Part shown: positions 34,578 to 45,400 of the stretch, one piece after another
Layout: the number at the start of each line of letters is the position of its first letter
How positions within the stretch are numbered: position 1 is the stretch's first letter
Notes under the pieces: model-generated
Told to the model about the DNA's origin: nothing
Databases searched by the model: none
What the model saw: only the letters and a program-made list of their open reading frames with translations
Made by a program: the position numbers and the translations under genes
NCBI RefSeq assembly: GCF_014196835.1
Contig: NZ_JACIEK010000012.1
Span: 1 to 64,000, forward strand
DNA length: 64,000 nucleotides
Direction of reading: 5' to 3'
Source: Aureimonas pseudogalii
GTDB taxonomy: Bacteria; Pseudomonadota; Alphaproteobacteria; Rhizobiales; Rhizobiaceae

Positions 34578-35090
34578 TCAGGTCCCCCGCGCCGCGGCGA
34601 GGCGCTTCTGCAGGATGCTCGCATCCTCGCCGTAGCCGGTCTGGTAGTGGTCGTGGACGATGGACCGGGCCTTCACCCACTGCCCGGCGGGCTGGCGCGC
34701 GGCCATCTCGGCGGGCACGGCCACCTCGTCGAAGCCGCAGGCGAGCGCCTCGGCGAACTGGTCGGCGATCAGCGGCCCGCTGGCGCGCAGCGTGCCCGAA
34801 AAGCCGGCACGGCGCAGGCGCTTGGCGAGCGACAGCCCACGCCCGTCCGAGAAGGAGGGAAAGCCGATCGAGATCAGCGCCACCGCGCCGAGATAGGGCT
34901 CCACCGCCGAGACCGGCGTGTCGTTGGCGACATGCAGGCCGAGCGGCGCGTTGCGCCGGTCGGCGATGGCCTGATCGATCACGGTGAGCGGCACGATCAC
35001 GGCGCCGGGATGCAGCGACAGCGCGGCCCCGTCCTCGATCCGCTCGAAGGCGTCGTCCTTCGGGCCGGTTGCGTCCACGAGCAGCGTCAT
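34578..35090 (-). CDS. DUF934 protein of the sulfite reductase operon
   Basis: This 170-residue protein of the DUF934 family has ISIGFPSFSDGRGLSLAKRLRRAGFSGTLRASGPLIADQF as its conserved block. The family is found next to cysI and cysH in proteobacteria and is thought to assist sulfite reduction, but no activity is proven. Its start overlaps the cysI stop (ATGA). Confidence 0.88.
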   Translation of the reverse strand: MTLLVDATGPKDDAFERIEDGAALSLHPGAVIVPLTVIDQAIADRRNAPLGLHVANDTPVSAVEPYLGAVALISIGFPSFSDGRGLSLAKRLRRAGFSGTLRASGPLIADQFAEALACGFDEVAVPAEMAARQPAGQWVKARSIVHDHYQTGYGEDASILQKRLAAARGT

Positions 35091-36766
35091 GCCGGCTCTC
35101 CGACGCGGGCGACATAGGCGGTGAAGCCCTGCTTGAAGGGCTCGAGGCCGGTGCGGCGCACGGTTTCGATGAACTCCTCGCCGGCCTGCCGCTCGCTCAT
35201 GTAGACGGCCACCAGCGCCTCCACGGCGCCGGGCACCTGGTCGCCGTCGATGCCGGGGCCGACGCGCTCGCCGAGCGCCGCGTGCTCGGAGGCGTCGCCC
35301 CCCACCGTGATCTGGTAGTTCTCGCGGCCGGACTTCTCCAAGCCGAGAATGCCGATATGGCCGACATGGTGGTGGCCGCAGGCGTTGATGCAGCCGGAGA
35401 TCTTGATCTGCAGGGGCCCGAGCTCGCGTTGGCGCTCCTCCGAGGCGAAGGTCGCGGCGATGTCCTGCGCGATGTTGATCGAGCGGGCGGTGGCGAGCGC
35501 GCAATAGTCGAGGCCGGGGCAGGCGATGATGTCGGTGACGAGCCCGGCATTGGCGGTGGCGAGCCCCGCCGCCTTCAGCGCGGCGTAGACGGCCGGCACG
35601 TCGTCCTGGCGCACATGCGGCAGCACGAGGTTCTGCACGTGCGTGACGCGCAGCTCGTCGAACGAGAAGCGCTCGGCGATGTCGGCGAAGGCGCGCATCT
35701 GGTCATGGCTCATGTCGCCGGGCACGCCGCCGATCGGCTTCAGCGAGACGGTGAGCGCGACGTAGCCGGGCTGGCGATGGGCGAAGCCGTTCTGCTCCAC
35801 GAAGCGGTCGAGCTCGGGGTCGGCAGCGCGGGCCCTGGCCAAGACGTCGGAGGTGTCGGGCAGCGTCTCGTAGGCGGGCGGCGCGAAGTAGCGCGCGATC
35901 CGCTCGACCTCTTCGGCCGGCGCGTTGACGGTCGGCCCGTTCAGCTGGGCGTATTCGTGCTCGACGCGGGCGGTGAACTCGTCGGTGCCGATCTCGTGGA
36001 CGAGGATCTTCACCCGCGCCTTGTACTTGTTGTCGCGCCGCCCTTCGGCATTGTAGACGCGCATCACGGCTTCGAGATAGGCGAGGAGCTCGCCCTTGGG
36101 CAGGAAGTCGCGGATCACCTTGCCCACCATCGGCGTGCGCCCGAGGCCGCCGCCGACGATCACCTCGTAGCCGACCTCGTCCGTCTCGGGATGGCGCAGG
36201 ATGCGCAGGCCGATGTCGTGCACCTTGATCGCCGCGCGGTCGTGCTCAGCGCCGGTGACGGCGATCTTGAACTTGCGCGGCAGCCAGGAGAATTCCGGGT
36301 GGAGGCTCGACCACTGGCGGATCAACTCGCCCGTCGGACGCGGGTCTTCCACCTCGTCGGCGGCGACGCCCGCGAACTGGTCGGCCGTGACGTTGCGGAT
36401 GCAGTTGCCGGAGGTCTGGATGCAGTGCATCTCGACGTCTGCCAGGAGATCGAGGATCTCCGGCACATCCTTCAGCTTCGGCCAGTTGTACTGGAGGTTC
36501 TGGCGCGTGGTGAAATGCGCGTAGCCCTTGTCGAACGTCTTGGCGATGTGCGCCATCTGGCGCAGCTGCTTCGAGTTCAGCGTGCCGTAGGGCACGGCGA
36601 CGCGCAGCATGTAGGCGTGGAGCTGGAGATAGAGCCCGTTCTTCAGTCGCAGCGGCTTGAACTCGTCATCGGACAGCGAGCCGTCGAGGCGCCGTTCCAC
36701 CTGGTCGCGGAACTGGGCCACCCGCTCGCGCACGAAGCGCTCGTCGAACTCGTCGTAGCGATACAT
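35087..36766 (-). CDS. cysI: Sulfite reductase hemoprotein (nitrite/sulfite reductase family)
   Basis: The 559-residue protein is of the siroheme and [4Fe-4S] reductase family. It has the first ferredoxin-like half with HFTTRQNLQYNW and TSGNCIRNVTADQFAG, and the cluster ligands in ACPGLDYCAL and KISGCINACGHHHVGHIG. It reduces sulfite to sulfide with six electrons. No flavoprotein CysJ is nearby, so ferredoxin or another donor is likely. It is followed by coupled DUF934 and cysH. Confidence 0.92.
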   Translation of the reverse strand: MYRYDEFDERFVRERVAQFRDQVERRLDGSLSDDEFKPLRLKNGLYLQLHAYMLRVAVPYGTLNSKQLRQMAHIAKTFDKGYAHFTTRQNLQYNWPKLKDVPEILDLLADVEMHCIQTSGNCIRNVTADQFAGVAADEVEDPRPTGELIRQWSSLHPEFSWLPRKFKIAVTGAEHDRAAIKVHDIGLRILRHPETDEVGYEVIVGGGLGRTPMVGKVIRDFLPKGELLAYLEAVMRVYNAEGRRDNKYKARVKILVHEIGTDEFTARVEHEYAQLNGPTVNAPAEEVERIARYFAPPAYETLPDTSDVLARARAADPELDRFVEQNGFAHRQPGYVALTVSLKPIGGVPGDMSHDQMRAFADIAERFSFDELRVTHVQNLVLPHVRQDDVPAVYAALKAAGLATANAGLVTDIIACPGLDYCALATARSINIAQDIAATFASEERQRELGPLQIKISGCINACGHHHVGHIGILGLEKSGRENYQITVGGDASEHAALGERVGPGIDGDQVPGAVEALVAVYMSERQAGEEFIETVRRTGLEPFKQGFTAYVARVGEPA

Positions 36767-36853
36767 CTCGTCCTCCTGGCGCGTCGCACGGGATCCCGGC
36801 GCCGCTGGGGCGGGGCGGGGAGGGCGCGTCCGCCGCTCCTCACCCCCGCATCG

Positions 36854-37192
36854 TCAAAAATCGGCCTGCTTGCCGTACTGCGTCAGGACCGTCGGGCCCT
36901 TCTGGCGGATCGCCTCGCGAAAGTGCGAGGCCACCGGAAAGCCGTCGGCCGCCCGCTCCACCGGCACGAGATAGGGGTCGACGATCCGGTTGGCCTTGAA
37001 GCCCGCGCGGCCCTCCTCCTCCATCCAGGCGGCGGTCTCGGCGTCGTCGGCAATGAGCGCAGCGTGCGGATCGAAGCTCCAGCCCGCGCGCGTCAAAAAC
37101 ACCACCTCGCCGTCGAGAAGGTCGTTGGCGGTCATGATGACGGGGAGCTTCGGCCCCTTCACCTTGGCATTCGCCTTGACGTCGCTGACCAT
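36854..37192 (-). CDS. DUF2849 protein
   Basis: This 112-residue protein of the DUF2849 family has PVIMTANDLLDGEVVFLTRAGW, AALIADDAETAAWME and a C-terminal FREAIRQKGPTVLTQYGKQADF. It typically lies just upstream of cysI in alphaproteobacteria, as here (87 bases away), and is the first gene of the sulfur assimilation operon in this window. The cysG-type siroheme synthase often found before it is not present. Function unknown. Confidence 0.88.
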   Translation of the reverse strand: MVSDVKANAKVKGPKLPVIMTANDLLDGEVVFLTRAGWSFDPHAALIADDAETAAWMEEEGRAGFKANRIVDPYLVPVERAADGFPVASHFREAIRQKGPTVLTQYGKQADF

Positions 37193-37410
37193 CGTGCGTT
37201 CGGTTCCCTGTCTCGAATGGCACGCGCCATGCGCTCGTGCCGACGCCTACGGCCCGGACGCTGGTCCGGACGCTGCGGGCGTTTGTATCGGTTCTAGATA
37301 GGCAAAGGCCAGAGCGGTTGCACCGCCGCCCGTTCCAAAGGCCCCGCCCTCAGCGGATAAATTTGCTCCGGCACCCCGTCCCCCGCGCAAACCTAGGGGG
37401 CGCGTGCCGC

Positions 37411-38682
37411 TCAGATCGCCTCGCCCTGCAGCAGGCGCGGCGAGGGGCCGCCGGTCAGTCCCGCCGCCTGCCGGATGAAATGGGCCTTGGCGAAGGGCGC
37501 GCGATCGACGAGCGACAGGCCGAAGGTGCGCAGGCCCCGCAGCAGCGGATTGTCGTTGGAGAAGAGCCGGTTGAGGAGGTCGGTGGTGACGCCCATCTGC
37601 ACCGTGTCGAAGCGGCGCCAGCGGCTGTAGGTCTCCAAGACGTCGAGCGCGCCGATGTCGCGGCCGAGGCGTGCGGCCTCGACCACGACCTCGGCGAGCG
37701 CCGCGGCGTCCTTGAAGCCGAGATTGAGGCCCTGGCCGGCGATCGGGTGGATGCCGTGCGCGGCATCGCCCGCCAGCGCCACGCGCGGGCGCACGAAGTC
37801 CCGCGCGATGGTGAGCCCGAGCGGGAAGGCGCGCGGGCGCCCCTCCACTTCGAGGCGGCCGAGCTTCAGGCCGAAGCGCTGCTCGAGCTCGAGCTCGAAC
37901 ACCATGTCGTCGGCCCGCAGCAGCCGCTCGGCGTCGGCGGTGGATTCGGTCCAGACGAGCGAGGAGCGGTTGCCCTTCAGCGGAAGGATGGCGAAGGGGC
38001 CGGCGGGCAGGAAATGTTCCTCGGCGCGGCCCTCGTGCGGGCGCTCGTGGCGCACGGTCACGACGATGCCGGACTGGCCGTAGTCCTGGTGCACGGTGCG
38101 GATGCCCGCCATGTCGCGGATCGCCGACTTCACGCCGTCGGCGGCCACGAGCAGGCGCGTCTCGACACTCTCGGCCCCCAGGTGCACGAGAAGGCCGGCG
38201 GGGCGCTCCTCGATCGCGGTGACGGCGGTGCCTGAGCGCACGTCTATGCCGAGTTCGAGCGCGCGCCGGCGCAGCGCGCCGTTCAGCGCCACGTTCGGCA
38301 CCATGCGCGCGAAGGGCTCGCCCGCCTGCGGCTCGCCGCCGAAGGTGAGGAACACCGGGCGCACGGGGTCGGCGGTGCGCGAATCCGTGACGATCATCTC
38401 GCGGATCGGCTCGGCCTCGCCGGCGATCTCCGGCCAGACGCCGAGTTCGCCGAGCATGCGCACCGCGGCGGCCGCCACGGCCGAGGCGCGGGTGTCGCGC
38501 TCCCAGACGCCGTCGGGCGCCGCGTCCACCACCACGACCTCCAGGCCCGGCGCGGCCTGCTTGATCGCGACGGCCACCGACAGGCCGACATAGCCGGCCC
38601 CGGCGACGACGATGTCGGGACGCGAGGGGTCGGCGCGCGCGGGGGAGCCGTCGAGATCGTCGGGCGGGGAGATGGCGGACAT
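37411..38682 (-). CDS. UbiH/UbiF-family FAD monooxygenase
   Basis: This 423-residue flavoprotein hydroxylase has the FAD-binding DIVVAGAGYVGLSVAVAI near residue 24, the DG motif LLVAADGVKSAIRD and the GDAAHGIHPIAGQGLNLGFKDAAAL motif of ubiquinone hydroxylases. It probably carries out a ring hydroxylation in ubiquinone synthesis; which position (UbiH, UbiF or UbiL) cannot be assigned. It is a separate minus-strand unit 218 bases upstream of the sulfur operon. Confidence 0.88.
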   Translation of the reverse strand: MSAISPPDDLDGSPARADPSRPDIVVAGAGYVGLSVAVAIKQAAPGLEVVVVDAAPDGVWERDTRASAVAAAAVRMLGELGVWPEIAGEAEPIREMIVTDSRTADPVRPVFLTFGGEPQAGEPFARMVPNVALNGALRRRALELGIDVRSGTAVTAIEERPAGLLVHLGAESVETRLLVAADGVKSAIRDMAGIRTVHQDYGQSGIVVTVRHERPHEGRAEEHFLPAGPFAILPLKGNRSSLVWTESTADAERLLRADDMVFELELEQRFGLKLGRLEVEGRPRAFPLGLTIARDFVRPRVALAGDAAHGIHPIAGQGLNLGFKDAAALAEVVVEAARLGRDIGALDVLETYSRWRRFDTVQMGVTTDLLNRLFSNDNPLLRGLRTFGLSLVDRAPFAKAHFIRQAAGLTGGPSPRLLQGEAI

Positions 38683-38849
38683 GGGGCGGGTTCCTCTCGT
38701 CGAGGGGAGACTTAAGGCTGCGGGGGACGGTCGGCAACGGGCGGCACCGCGCCGGCGTTGACCGCGCGGCGGCGACCTGCTGCAACGCGCTCTCCTCCCA
38801 GCGTGCCGGGCACGAGAGATCGGGCACCAGGGATTAGGAAAGAGCGGAC

Positions 38850-39710
38850 ATGAACGACAGCGTCGCCAGCCTCATCCGCACGCTCGATCTCGAGCGTATC
38901 GAGGAGAACCTCTATCGCGGCAACAGCCCCGACGTCGGCTGGCAGCGCATCTTCGGCGGGCAGGTGATCGCGCAGGCGCTGGTGGCCGCGCAGCGCACCG
39001 TGCCGGAGGATCGCCCGGTGCACTCGCTGCACGGCTATTTCGTGCGGCCGGGCGATCCGCGCGTGCCGGTGATCTACGAGGTGCGGCGCATCCGCGACGG
39101 CGGCTCCTTCACCACGCGCATCGTGGTGGCGATCCAGCACGGCGCGGCGATCTTCACGCTCTCGGCCTCGTTCCAGCGGGAGGAGGAGGGGCTCGACCAT
39201 CAGGTGGAGATGCCGGGCGTGCCCGGCCCGGACGAGCTGCCCTCGGGCGAGGCGCTGACGCGCGAGATCCTGGCGCGCGCGCCCGAAGCGATCCGGCGCT
39301 ACTGGACGCGGCCGCGCCCGATCGAGTTCCGGCCCGTCTCGACCGAGCATTATTTCACGCAGGAGAAACTGCCGCCGCGCCAGCACATCTGGGTGCGCGT
39401 CCTCGGCGAGATCGGCGACGAGCCGGCGCTGAACGCCGCGGTGCTGGCCTATCTCTCGGACATGACGCTGCTCGACACCTCGCTCTTCGCGCACGGCCTC
39501 TCGGTGTTCGACGCCGGCATCCAGGCGGCGAGCCTCGACCACGCCATGTGGTTCCACCGGCCGGTGCGCGTCACCGACTGGCTGCTCTATGCGCAGGACA
39601 GCCCGTCGTCCTCGGGCGGGCGCGGCCTGACGCGCGGTTCGCTCTTCACGAGGGCGGGCGTGCTCGTCGCCTCGGTGGCGCAGGAAGGGCTGATCCGACC
39701 CCGGCGCTGA
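38850..39710 (+). CDS. tesB: Acyl-CoA thioesterase II
   Basis: A 286-residue double-hotdog thioesterase II: YRGNSPDVGWQRIFGGQVIAQALVAAQRTV, SLHGYFVRPGDPRVPVIYEV, then DYTLLDTSL-like MTLLDTSLFAHGL and LDHAMWFHRPVRVTDWLLY in the second half. It hydrolyses medium and long acyl-CoAs to free acids. It stands alone, divergent from the UbiH-like gene. Confidence 0.93.
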   Translation: MNDSVASLIRTLDLERIEENLYRGNSPDVGWQRIFGGQVIAQALVAAQRTVPEDRPVHSLHGYFVRPGDPRVPVIYEVRRIRDGGSFTTRIVVAIQHGAAIFTLSASFQREEEGLDHQVEMPGVPGPDELPSGEALTREILARAPEAIRRYWTRPRPIEFRPVSTEHYFTQEKLPPRQHIWVRVLGEIGDEPALNAAVLAYLSDMTLLDTSLFAHGLSVFDAGIQAASLDHAMWFHRPVRVTDWLLYAQDSPSSSGGRGLTRGSLFTRAGVLVASVAQEGLIRPRR

Positions 39711-39863
39711 CACGAATCTGCCATCTTTCCTGCCGGAAAGATGATCATCTGCCGAAAACTTGAGCAGCAGGCTTCGATATTCCCGGCCAAGGCTGTTCAG
39801 CCGGCGGGCATGTCGGCCCTTTGCGCCGCACCATTCGGGTCGGTGGCGCCGCTCTTCGCCCAA

Positions 39864-39880
39864 TTGGCACGCATCTTGGT
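39864..39880 (+). promoter_or_regulatory. Sigma-54-like promoter of glnK-amtB
   Basis: TTGGCACGCATCTTGGT fits the sigma-54 pattern TTGGCACG-N4-TTGCW, except that the -12 GC is GG. It lies about 100 bases before glnK, the expected control for nitrogen-regulated glnK-amtB under NtrC. Confidence 0.6.
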
Positions 39881-39885
39881 TATAA

Positions 39886-40317
<432 letters not shown>

Positions 40318-40334
40318 GGGGATACGACATCATC

Positions 40335-41711
40335 ATGCGTCTCTTGAAGATTCCGACCCTGGCCCTCGCCGCGAACGCCCTGTTCGCCGCGCTCGCCTTC
40401 GCGCAGGACACCGGCATCGCGCCGGCGCCCGAAGCCGTTCCGGCCGACGTCGCCGCCGTGGTGGCCGACGCAATGGACAAGGGCGACGTCGCCTGGATGC
40501 TCGTCTCCACGGCGCTCGTCCTGTTCATGATCATCCCCGGCCTCGCGCTGTTCTACGGCGGCCTGGTGCGCGCCAAGAACATGCTGTCGGTGCTCATGCA
40601 GTGCACCATGATCACCGCCGTGGTGATCATCATCTACACGCTCTACGGCTACTCGATGGCCTTCGGCGGCTCCACCAGCCCGTATTGGGGCGGCCTCGCG
40701 AAGGTCTTCCTCTCGGGCGTCGACGCCTCGTCGATGTCGGCGACCTTCACCAAGGGCGTGGTGATCCCGGAATACGTGTTCATCGCCTTCCAGATGACCT
40801 TCGCCTGCATCACGCCGGCGCTGATCGTCGGCGCCTTCGCCGAGCGCATCAAGTTCTCGGCGGTGGTGCTGTTCACCATCCTCTGGGTGACCTTCGCCTA
40901 CTTCCCGATCGCGCACATGGTGTGGGACGCCAACGGCCTGATCTACGGCTGGGGCGCGCTCGACTTCGCCGGCGGCACGGTCGTCCACATCAACGCCGGC
41001 ATCGCGGCGCTCATCGGCTCGTTCATGGTCGGCAAGCGCCAGGGCCTCGGCCGCGACAACATGGCCCCGCACTCGATGACGCTGACCATGGTCGGCGCCT
41101 CGATCCTCTGGGTCGGCTGGTTCGGCTTCAACGCCGGCTCCAACCTCGAGGCCAATGGCGGCGCCGCGCTCGCCATGATGAACACCTTCACCGCCACGGC
41201 CGGCGCCATCGTCGCCTGGGCGCTCATCGAGACCTTCGCCCGCGGCAAGGCCTCGATGCTGGGCGCGGCCTCCGGCCTCGTCGCCGGCCTCGTCGCCGTG
41301 ACGCCGGCGGCGGGAACGGTGGGCCCGGTCGGCGCCATCGTGCTCGGCGCCATCGCCTCGGCGGTCTGCTACTTCTTCGTGGCGGTGGTGAAGCCGAAGT
41401 TCGGCTACGACGACTCGCTCGACGTCTTCGGCATCCACGGCGTCGGCGGCATCATCGGGGCGGTCGGCACCGGCATCTTCACCGCGCCCTCGCTCGGCGG
41501 CACGGGCGCGGCGGCCGGCGCGGAATACGCCATGGCCGCCCAGACCGTCACTCAGGTCTGGGGCATCGGCGTCACCGTCGTCTGGACCGCGATCGTCGCC
41601 GTGGTCGCCTACAAGATCGTCGATCTGGTGGTCGGCCTGCGGCCGAGCGTCGAGGCCGAGCGCGAAGGTCTCGACCTCACCTCGCACGGCGAGGTCGCCT
41701 ACCACTCCTGA
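40335..41711 (+). CDS. amtB: Ammonium transporter
   Basis: The 458-residue channel has a short N-terminal signal-like segment, then about eleven membrane helices. Hallmarks are LALFYGGLVRAKNML, DFAGGTVVHINAGIAALIG with the first pore His, and DVFGIHGVGGIIGAV with the second. It conducts ammonia and is blocked by GlnK under nitrogen excess. The C-terminal cytosolic tail (GLRPSVEAEREGLDLTSHGEVAYHS) is standard. A strong terminator follows. Confidence 0.95.
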   Translation: MRLLKIPTLALAANALFAALAFAQDTGIAPAPEAVPADVAAVVADAMDKGDVAWMLVSTALVLFMIIPGLALFYGGLVRAKNMLSVLMQCTMITAVVIIIYTLYGYSMAFGGSTSPYWGGLAKVFLSGVDASSMSATFTKGVVIPEYVFIAFQMTFACITPALIVGAFAERIKFSAVVLFTILWVTFAYFPIAHMVWDANGLIYGWGALDFAGGTVVHINAGIAALIGSFMVGKRQGLGRDNMAPHSMTLTMVGASILWVGWFGFNAGSNLEANGGAALAMMNTFTATAGAIVAWALIETFARGKASMLGAASGLVAGLVAVTPAAGTVGPVGAIVLGAIASAVCYFFVAVVKPKFGYDDSLDVFGIHGVGGIIGAVGTGIFTAPSLGGTGAAAGAEYAMAAQTVTQVWGIGVTVVWTAIVAVVAYKIVDLVVGLRPSVEAEREGLDLTSHGEVAYHS

Positions 41712-41738
41712 TCCCTCGGGACTACTCGCGAACCGGAA

Positions 41739-41775
41739 CGGCAGGCGGAGCGATCCGCCTGCCGTTTCTCGTTTC
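41739..41775 (+). terminator. Rho-independent terminator after amtB
   Basis: CGGCAGGCGGA and TCCGCCTGCCG form an 11-bp perfect stem with a GCGA loop, then TTTCTCGTTTC. Confidence 0.85.
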
Positions 41776-41789
41776 GGGTGCGGCCGCCG

Positions 41790-42095
41790 TCAGCCGTGCG
41801 GAGCCGCCTCGGGGCGAAGGTCCGCGTAGCGCTCGGGATGGCGCTCGAACAGGGCGCGCACGTAGGAGCAGGCCGGCACCACCTTGCGACCCGTCTCGCG
41901 GGCATGGGCCACCGCCCGCTCCACCAGCGCCTCGGCGATGCCGCGGCCGCGCAGCGAGGTCGGCACGAACGTGTGGTCGAAGACGAGCGCCTCGCCCCGC
42001 CCGGCCGGGGAGTAGGTGAGCTCGGCTTGCTCAGGGCCCTCGCCGAAGGTAAAGCGGCCACGGCCCGGTCCCGCTTCCTCGTGAACGATCTCCAT
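41790..42095 (-). CDS. GNAT-like N-acetyltransferase (YjdJ type)
   Basis: This 101-residue small GNAT-fold protein has ALVFDHTFVPTSLRGRGIAEALVERAVAHARETGRKVVPACSYVRALFERHPERY. The RGRGIA acetyl-CoA loop and the VxPxCSYVxxxFxxHPE block are typical of the YjdJ/NATD1 family. Substrate unknown. It converges with the amtB terminator. Confidence 0.85.
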   Translation of the reverse strand: MEIVHEEAGPGRGRFTFGEGPEQAELTYSPAGRGEALVFDHTFVPTSLRGRGIAEALVERAVAHARETGRKVVPACSYVRALFERHPERYADLRPEAAPHG

Positions 42096-42309
42096 CGCGC
42101 CATCCTCCTGTGGTGCGGGCCCGTGCGGCCCTTCGGCGCAAGACGTGGGCGCGGAGCAAGCGTTCCGCAATCACTTTGCGGCCGCGGATTTGCCGCCCTC
42201 CGGACCTTCATCCCTGCCCGTTTCTCTCCAGCCGCTCGCTACCGTCGCGACCTTCACCACTCGCTCCACTGCCCTCGGGGCCCGGCCGAAGGCCAAGCTG
42301 CCGGCAGGG

Positions 42310-42325
42310 TTAATGCCGCCTTAAC
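42310..42325 (+). promoter_or_regulatory. CtrA-type box upstream of ftsK
   Basis: TTAA-N7-TTAAC, the full CtrA recognition pattern, with another TTAAC half-site at 42336-42340, about 130 bases before ftsK. CtrA is the alphaproteobacterial cell-cycle regulator and division genes are known targets. The remaining 358-base gap between the GNAT gene and ftsK shows no gene. Confidence 0.6.
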
Positions 42326-42453
42326 CCGCCCTCGCTTAACCTTCGCTCCAAGGGGATCGGACCCCCACGGCACCGTCGGGCACGGCGCCGCGGCGGACGA
42401 TTCGGGAAGGGCGGACGCCGGGATCCGCCCGCAAGGTTTCAGGGCTCAAGGGC

Positions 42454-45400
42454 ATGACGATGGCATCGATCGACGCGAGGCACGAATCGACGGGCGCGCT
42501 CCGGCGCCCTGCGCGCAGGGCGCTCGGCGCTGCGCTCGTGGCGGGCGCGGTGTGGCTGGGGGTGGCCTTCGCCACCTGGACGATCGACGATCCCTCGCTG
42601 AGCTATGCCAACGGCAACGCGGTGCGCAATCTCGCGGGCGGCGCCGGGGCGGTCGCGGCCGATCTCGGCATGCAGGTCTTCGGCCTCGCCTGCGTGCTGC
42701 TGCCGCTCGTCCTCGCCATTCGCGGCATCCTGATGCTCGTCGGGCGCCGCGTCGGGCGCTCGGGCAGCCGCGCCTGGTGGGCGCTCGGCGGTCTGGTGCT
42801 CGCCTCGGCGGCGCTCGGCTCGCTGGAGGCCCCCGCCGGTTGGCCGCTGCCCATCGGCCTCGGCGGCATCGCCGGCGACGTCGTCCTGAAGGTTCCCGCA
42901 ATCGTCACCGGCGCCTACCCGACGGGCGCGCTCGGGATGATCCTCGCCGTGCTCTTCGCGCTGCCTGCCGCCTGGTGCCTCCTCACCGGCGCCGGCCTCG
43001 TCGGCCGCGTGCCCGAGACGCTTGCGCCGGGTGAGCACGGCGCGCCCGGTGAGCGCGAGCGCTTCGCGAGCGACGACGAGGAGGACGAGCGCGAGGGCCG
43101 GTTCCAGCTTCTGGCAGGCGTCGCCGGGCACTGGGCCTATGCCGCCCGCTCGGCCGTGACGCGCCGGGTCGGCGATTTCGCCGAGATGCGCCGGCGCCGG
43201 GCCGATCCCTTCGCGCACCGCGAATGGGACGCCGAGGCGCCGCTGCTGCCGCCCGCGCCCGAGCCGCGGCTGCGCGATCCCCAGCGCGGCGCTCCCGCCG
43301 CCGCCGCCGCCGCCGTGCGCGAGGTCCGCGTGGTGCAGCCGCCCTATTTCGACGATGCCTTCGGCGAGGTCGATCCCGACGAGGCCGGTGATTTCGTGAT
43401 GCCGGCCCCGGCCGCGCGCACTGCCGCCTCCGCGGCCGCCTTCGCCGCGACGGGAACCGCCGCCGGCGCGGCGATGCCAGCCCTTGAAGCGCCCGAGCCG
43501 CAGGCGGCGCGCCGCACCGTCGACACCAGCCGCGCCACGGTGCGCCACGGGCGCTCCGACTGGAACGGCTCCTACAAGGTGTCGCAGCGCGACGCCCGCC
43601 AGGCGGCGAAGGGCGGCGAGCCGCATCCGGACGACCGCGACGATCCGCGCTTCGACGACGAGACCGACGGCGAGATCGATCAGGCCGGTCCCTTCGGCGC
43701 GCGCGAGACGTTCGACGAGCCCCGCGCCTTCGAGGCCGACACCGATGCCGACGCCTACGAGGACGACGTGCGCGAGGATTGGCACGACGAGGCGGACGAG
43801 CGCGAGCGCACCGCCGATCTCGGCGACGAGACCCTGCCGACGCTGGAGGAGCGGATCGCCGCCGAGGCCGACGAGTCCGCGCTCGACATGGCCGGCGAGC
43901 GCCGCGAGCCCGCCGACGAGCCGGAGGCGAACGGCGGCTGGCGCGGCTTCCTCGCCAACAACATCGTGGCCTTTCCCGGCCTGAAGCGCGCCGCGCGCCC
44001 CGAGCCCGAGCCGGTACGCGCTCCCGTGCTGCCGCGCCCGGCCGCGCCGCCCGCCCGCCCGCAGCCGAGCGACGCACGCCCCACGGCGCCCCTTCGCCCG
44101 CAGGCCGCGCCGGTGCGCGTCGTTAGCGCCGCGTCCGGCGACGGCGTCTCGCGCCAGTCCTCGCGCGCCCGTCTCGCCGAGCTCGGCAACCCCGAGATGA
44201 ACGCGCGCTTCGAGCTGCCGCCGATCGACCTCCTGTCGCCGCCGCGCCCGCGCACCCGCGACAATTCGCTGACGCCCGAGATCCTTCAGGAGAACGCGCG
44301 GCTGCTCGAAGGCGTGCTCGACGATTTCGGCGTGAAGGGCGAGATCATCGAGGTGCGGCCCGGCCCGGTGGTGACGCTCTACGAGCTGGAGCCCGCGCCC
44401 GGCATCAAGTCGAGCCGCGTCATCGGCCTTGCCGACGACATCGCCCGCTCGATGTCGGCGATCGCGGCGCGCGTCGCCGTCATTCCCGGCAAGAACGCCA
44501 TCGGCATCGAACTGCCGAACCAGCGCCGCGAGACCGTCTACTTCCGCGAAATGCTGGCCTCCGAGACCTTCACCGGCACCAAGGCCAAGCTGGCGCTGGC
44601 GCTCGGCAAGACGATCGGCGGCGAGGCCGTGATCGCCGATCTCGCCAAGATGCCGCATCTCCTCGTCGCCGGCACCACGGGCTCGGGCAAGTCGGTGTCG
44701 ATCAACACGATGATCCTGTCGCTCCTCTACCGGATGACCCCGGCTGAGTGCCGGATGATCATGATCGACCCCAAGATGCTGGAGCTCTCGATCTACGACG
44801 GCATCCCGCACCTTCTCTCGCCGGTCGTCACCGACCCGAAGAAGGCCGTGGTGGCGCTGAAATGGACGGTCCGCGAGATGGAGGACCGCTACCGCAAGAT
44901 GTCGAAGGTGGGCGTTCGCAACATCGACGGCTTCAACGCGCGCGTCGCCGGCGCCATCGAGCGCGGCGAGACGATCTCGCGCACGGTGCAGACGGGCTTC
45001 GACCGCGAGAGCGGCGAGCCGATCTTCGAGTCCGAGGAGTTCGACCTCGCGCCGCTGCCCTACATCGTCGTCATCATCGACGAGATGGCCGACCTGATGA
45101 TGGTCGCAGGTAAGGACATCGAGGGCACGGTGCAGCGCCTCGCGCAGATGGCGCGCGCCGCCGGCATCCACGTCATCATGGCGACGCAGCGCCCCTCGGT
45201 CGACGTCATCACCGGCACGATCAAGGCCAACTTCCCGACCCGCATCTCCTTCCAGGTGACCTCGAAGATCGATAGCCGCACCATCCTGCAGGAGCAGGGC
45301 GCCGAGCAGCTGCTCGGCATGGGCGACATGCTCTTCATGGCCGGCGGCGGGCGTATCCAGCGCGTCCACGGTCCCTTCGTCGACGACGCCGAGGTCGAGG

